NCBI GenBank assembly: GCA_013400155.1
Contig: VXBM01001220.1
Location: 62,001-126,000 of the forward strand
Direction of reading: 5' to 3'
From: Helopsaltes ochotensis
Taxonomy: Eukaryota > Chordata > Aves > Passeriformes > Locustellidae
Length of the DNA stretch: 64,000 nt
The notes beneath the pieces were generated by a model. That model was not told where the DNA came from and searched no databases. It saw nothing but the letters and a program-made list of their open reading frames with translations. Position 1 is the first letter of the stretch. Every line of letters starts with the position of its first letter. The translations under genes were made by a program, and so were the position numbers. Of this stretch, positions 63,435-64,000 are shown piece after piece.

Positions 63435-64000
63435 CTGTAGAGTAACAATCAAGGAGATCTCAGATGATCACAAGGGAAATTGAAACCTTTTAAATTTATA
63501 AGTATTATTATTATTGTTGTTATTATTATTATTATTATCTAGTGCCTTTTGAGCTCTTCTGATGGCAAATCTGGTGAGATGAAGAAAATGTAATGCAGTA
63601 CCAAAACAAAAGATTATAAACTTCGAAATAGTGAAAGATAAGACCTATAGAACAAATACAAGTGTTACTTAATTGCTGAGACTGCAATGCAGTTTCTGTT
63701 AGCATCCATAATTTATGTTCAAGAATAACTGCAATCATTCTCTTTGAAAGCTGTGAAGCACAAAATAGTCACAAAAAATACAGTTTTTGTTCGGGTATTT
63801 TTTTCCTGATTTTGTTTATCCTAAAGTTGCTGTTATACCTTACCCATCATCACACAACCCTTCTAACCAATTTCTCCTGAACAGGAAATTCTATTATTCA
63901 ATAGAGTGATGGCACAGCCCAGCTTAGTAAAATTATGCATAACTTCACCTCATTCCTCTAAGTCTTATAAAACTGCTCTTACTAGATTTCTGATGAAAAA
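63435..64000 (-). other. DCN: DCN intron, cut by the window edge
   Basis: No decorin exon is present here. The next upstream exon, encoding the N-terminal Cys cluster end and first repeat, must be beyond 64000. It contains the ATT repeat listed separately. Confidence 0.85.
63503..63538. repeat. ATT trinucleotide microsatellite
   Basis: About twelve TTA/ATT units, interrupted by two GTT units in the middle. It lies in the DCN intron. Confidence 0.9.

Noticed and set aside
1..64000. CRISPR arrays, operons, tRNA, rRNA or prokaryotic systems
   Set aside because: There are no regularly spaced direct repeats, cloverleaf signatures or dense coding. Introns and CR1 elements show this is vertebrate DNA.

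Overview
The window is vertebrate nuclear DNA, almost certainly from a bird. It is AT-rich, gene-poor and intron-rich. It carries several CR1-type LINE fragments, including recognisable pieces of the CR1 polymerase C-terminus and the ATTCTATGATT-like 3' end. Its coding exons closely match avian keratocan, lumican and decorin as I remember them. Differences from the chicken proteins as I recall them suggest another bird, but I cannot name the species.

All three genes are on the minus strand and belong to the small leucine-rich proteoglycan (SLRP) cluster. KERA (keratocan) has coding exons at 11146-11318 and 15867-16752 and a putative non-coding first exon near 18.1 kb. LUM (lumican) has coding exons at 28022-28176 and 33961-34837 and a putative first exon with a TATA-like element near 37.95 kb. 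DCN (decorin) is cut by the right edge: five 3' coding exons lie between 55608 and 63434, and the exons for the signal peptide, glycosaminoglycan attachment site and N-terminal cysteine cluster lie beyond 64000. KERA and LUM are complete (352 and 343 residues). All inferred introns are GT-AG and the reading frame is continuous across every junction. EPYC, the usual next member of the cluster, is not visible in the left 11 kb.

The rest is intergenic or intronic. 1-11 kb lies downstream of KERA, 18.2-27.3 kb between KERA and LUM, and 38-55.4 kb between LUM and DCN. These stretches hold CR1 fragments, homopolymer and simple repeats, small tandem duplications, several short inverted repeats and one GC-richer unclassified block. 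Most open frames there are chance frames or decayed CR1 coding sequence.

Keratocan and lumican are corneal keratan-sulfate proteoglycans and decorin is a dermatan/chondroitin-sulfate proteoglycan. All three bind fibrillar collagen and control fibril diameter and spacing outside the cell. The shared exon plan of KERA and LUM (non-coding exon 1, large exon 2, phase-1 intron, short exon 3 for the C-terminal 'ear' repeat) fits origin by tandem duplication. I found no convincing new biological system. The points most worth a second look are a 21-bp snap-back hairpin, a perfect 24-bp palindrome in LUM intron 2, a 72-nt T homopolymer in KERA intron 2, glycosylation-sequon differences in LUM and DCN, and a duplicated candidate branch point in LUM intron 1.
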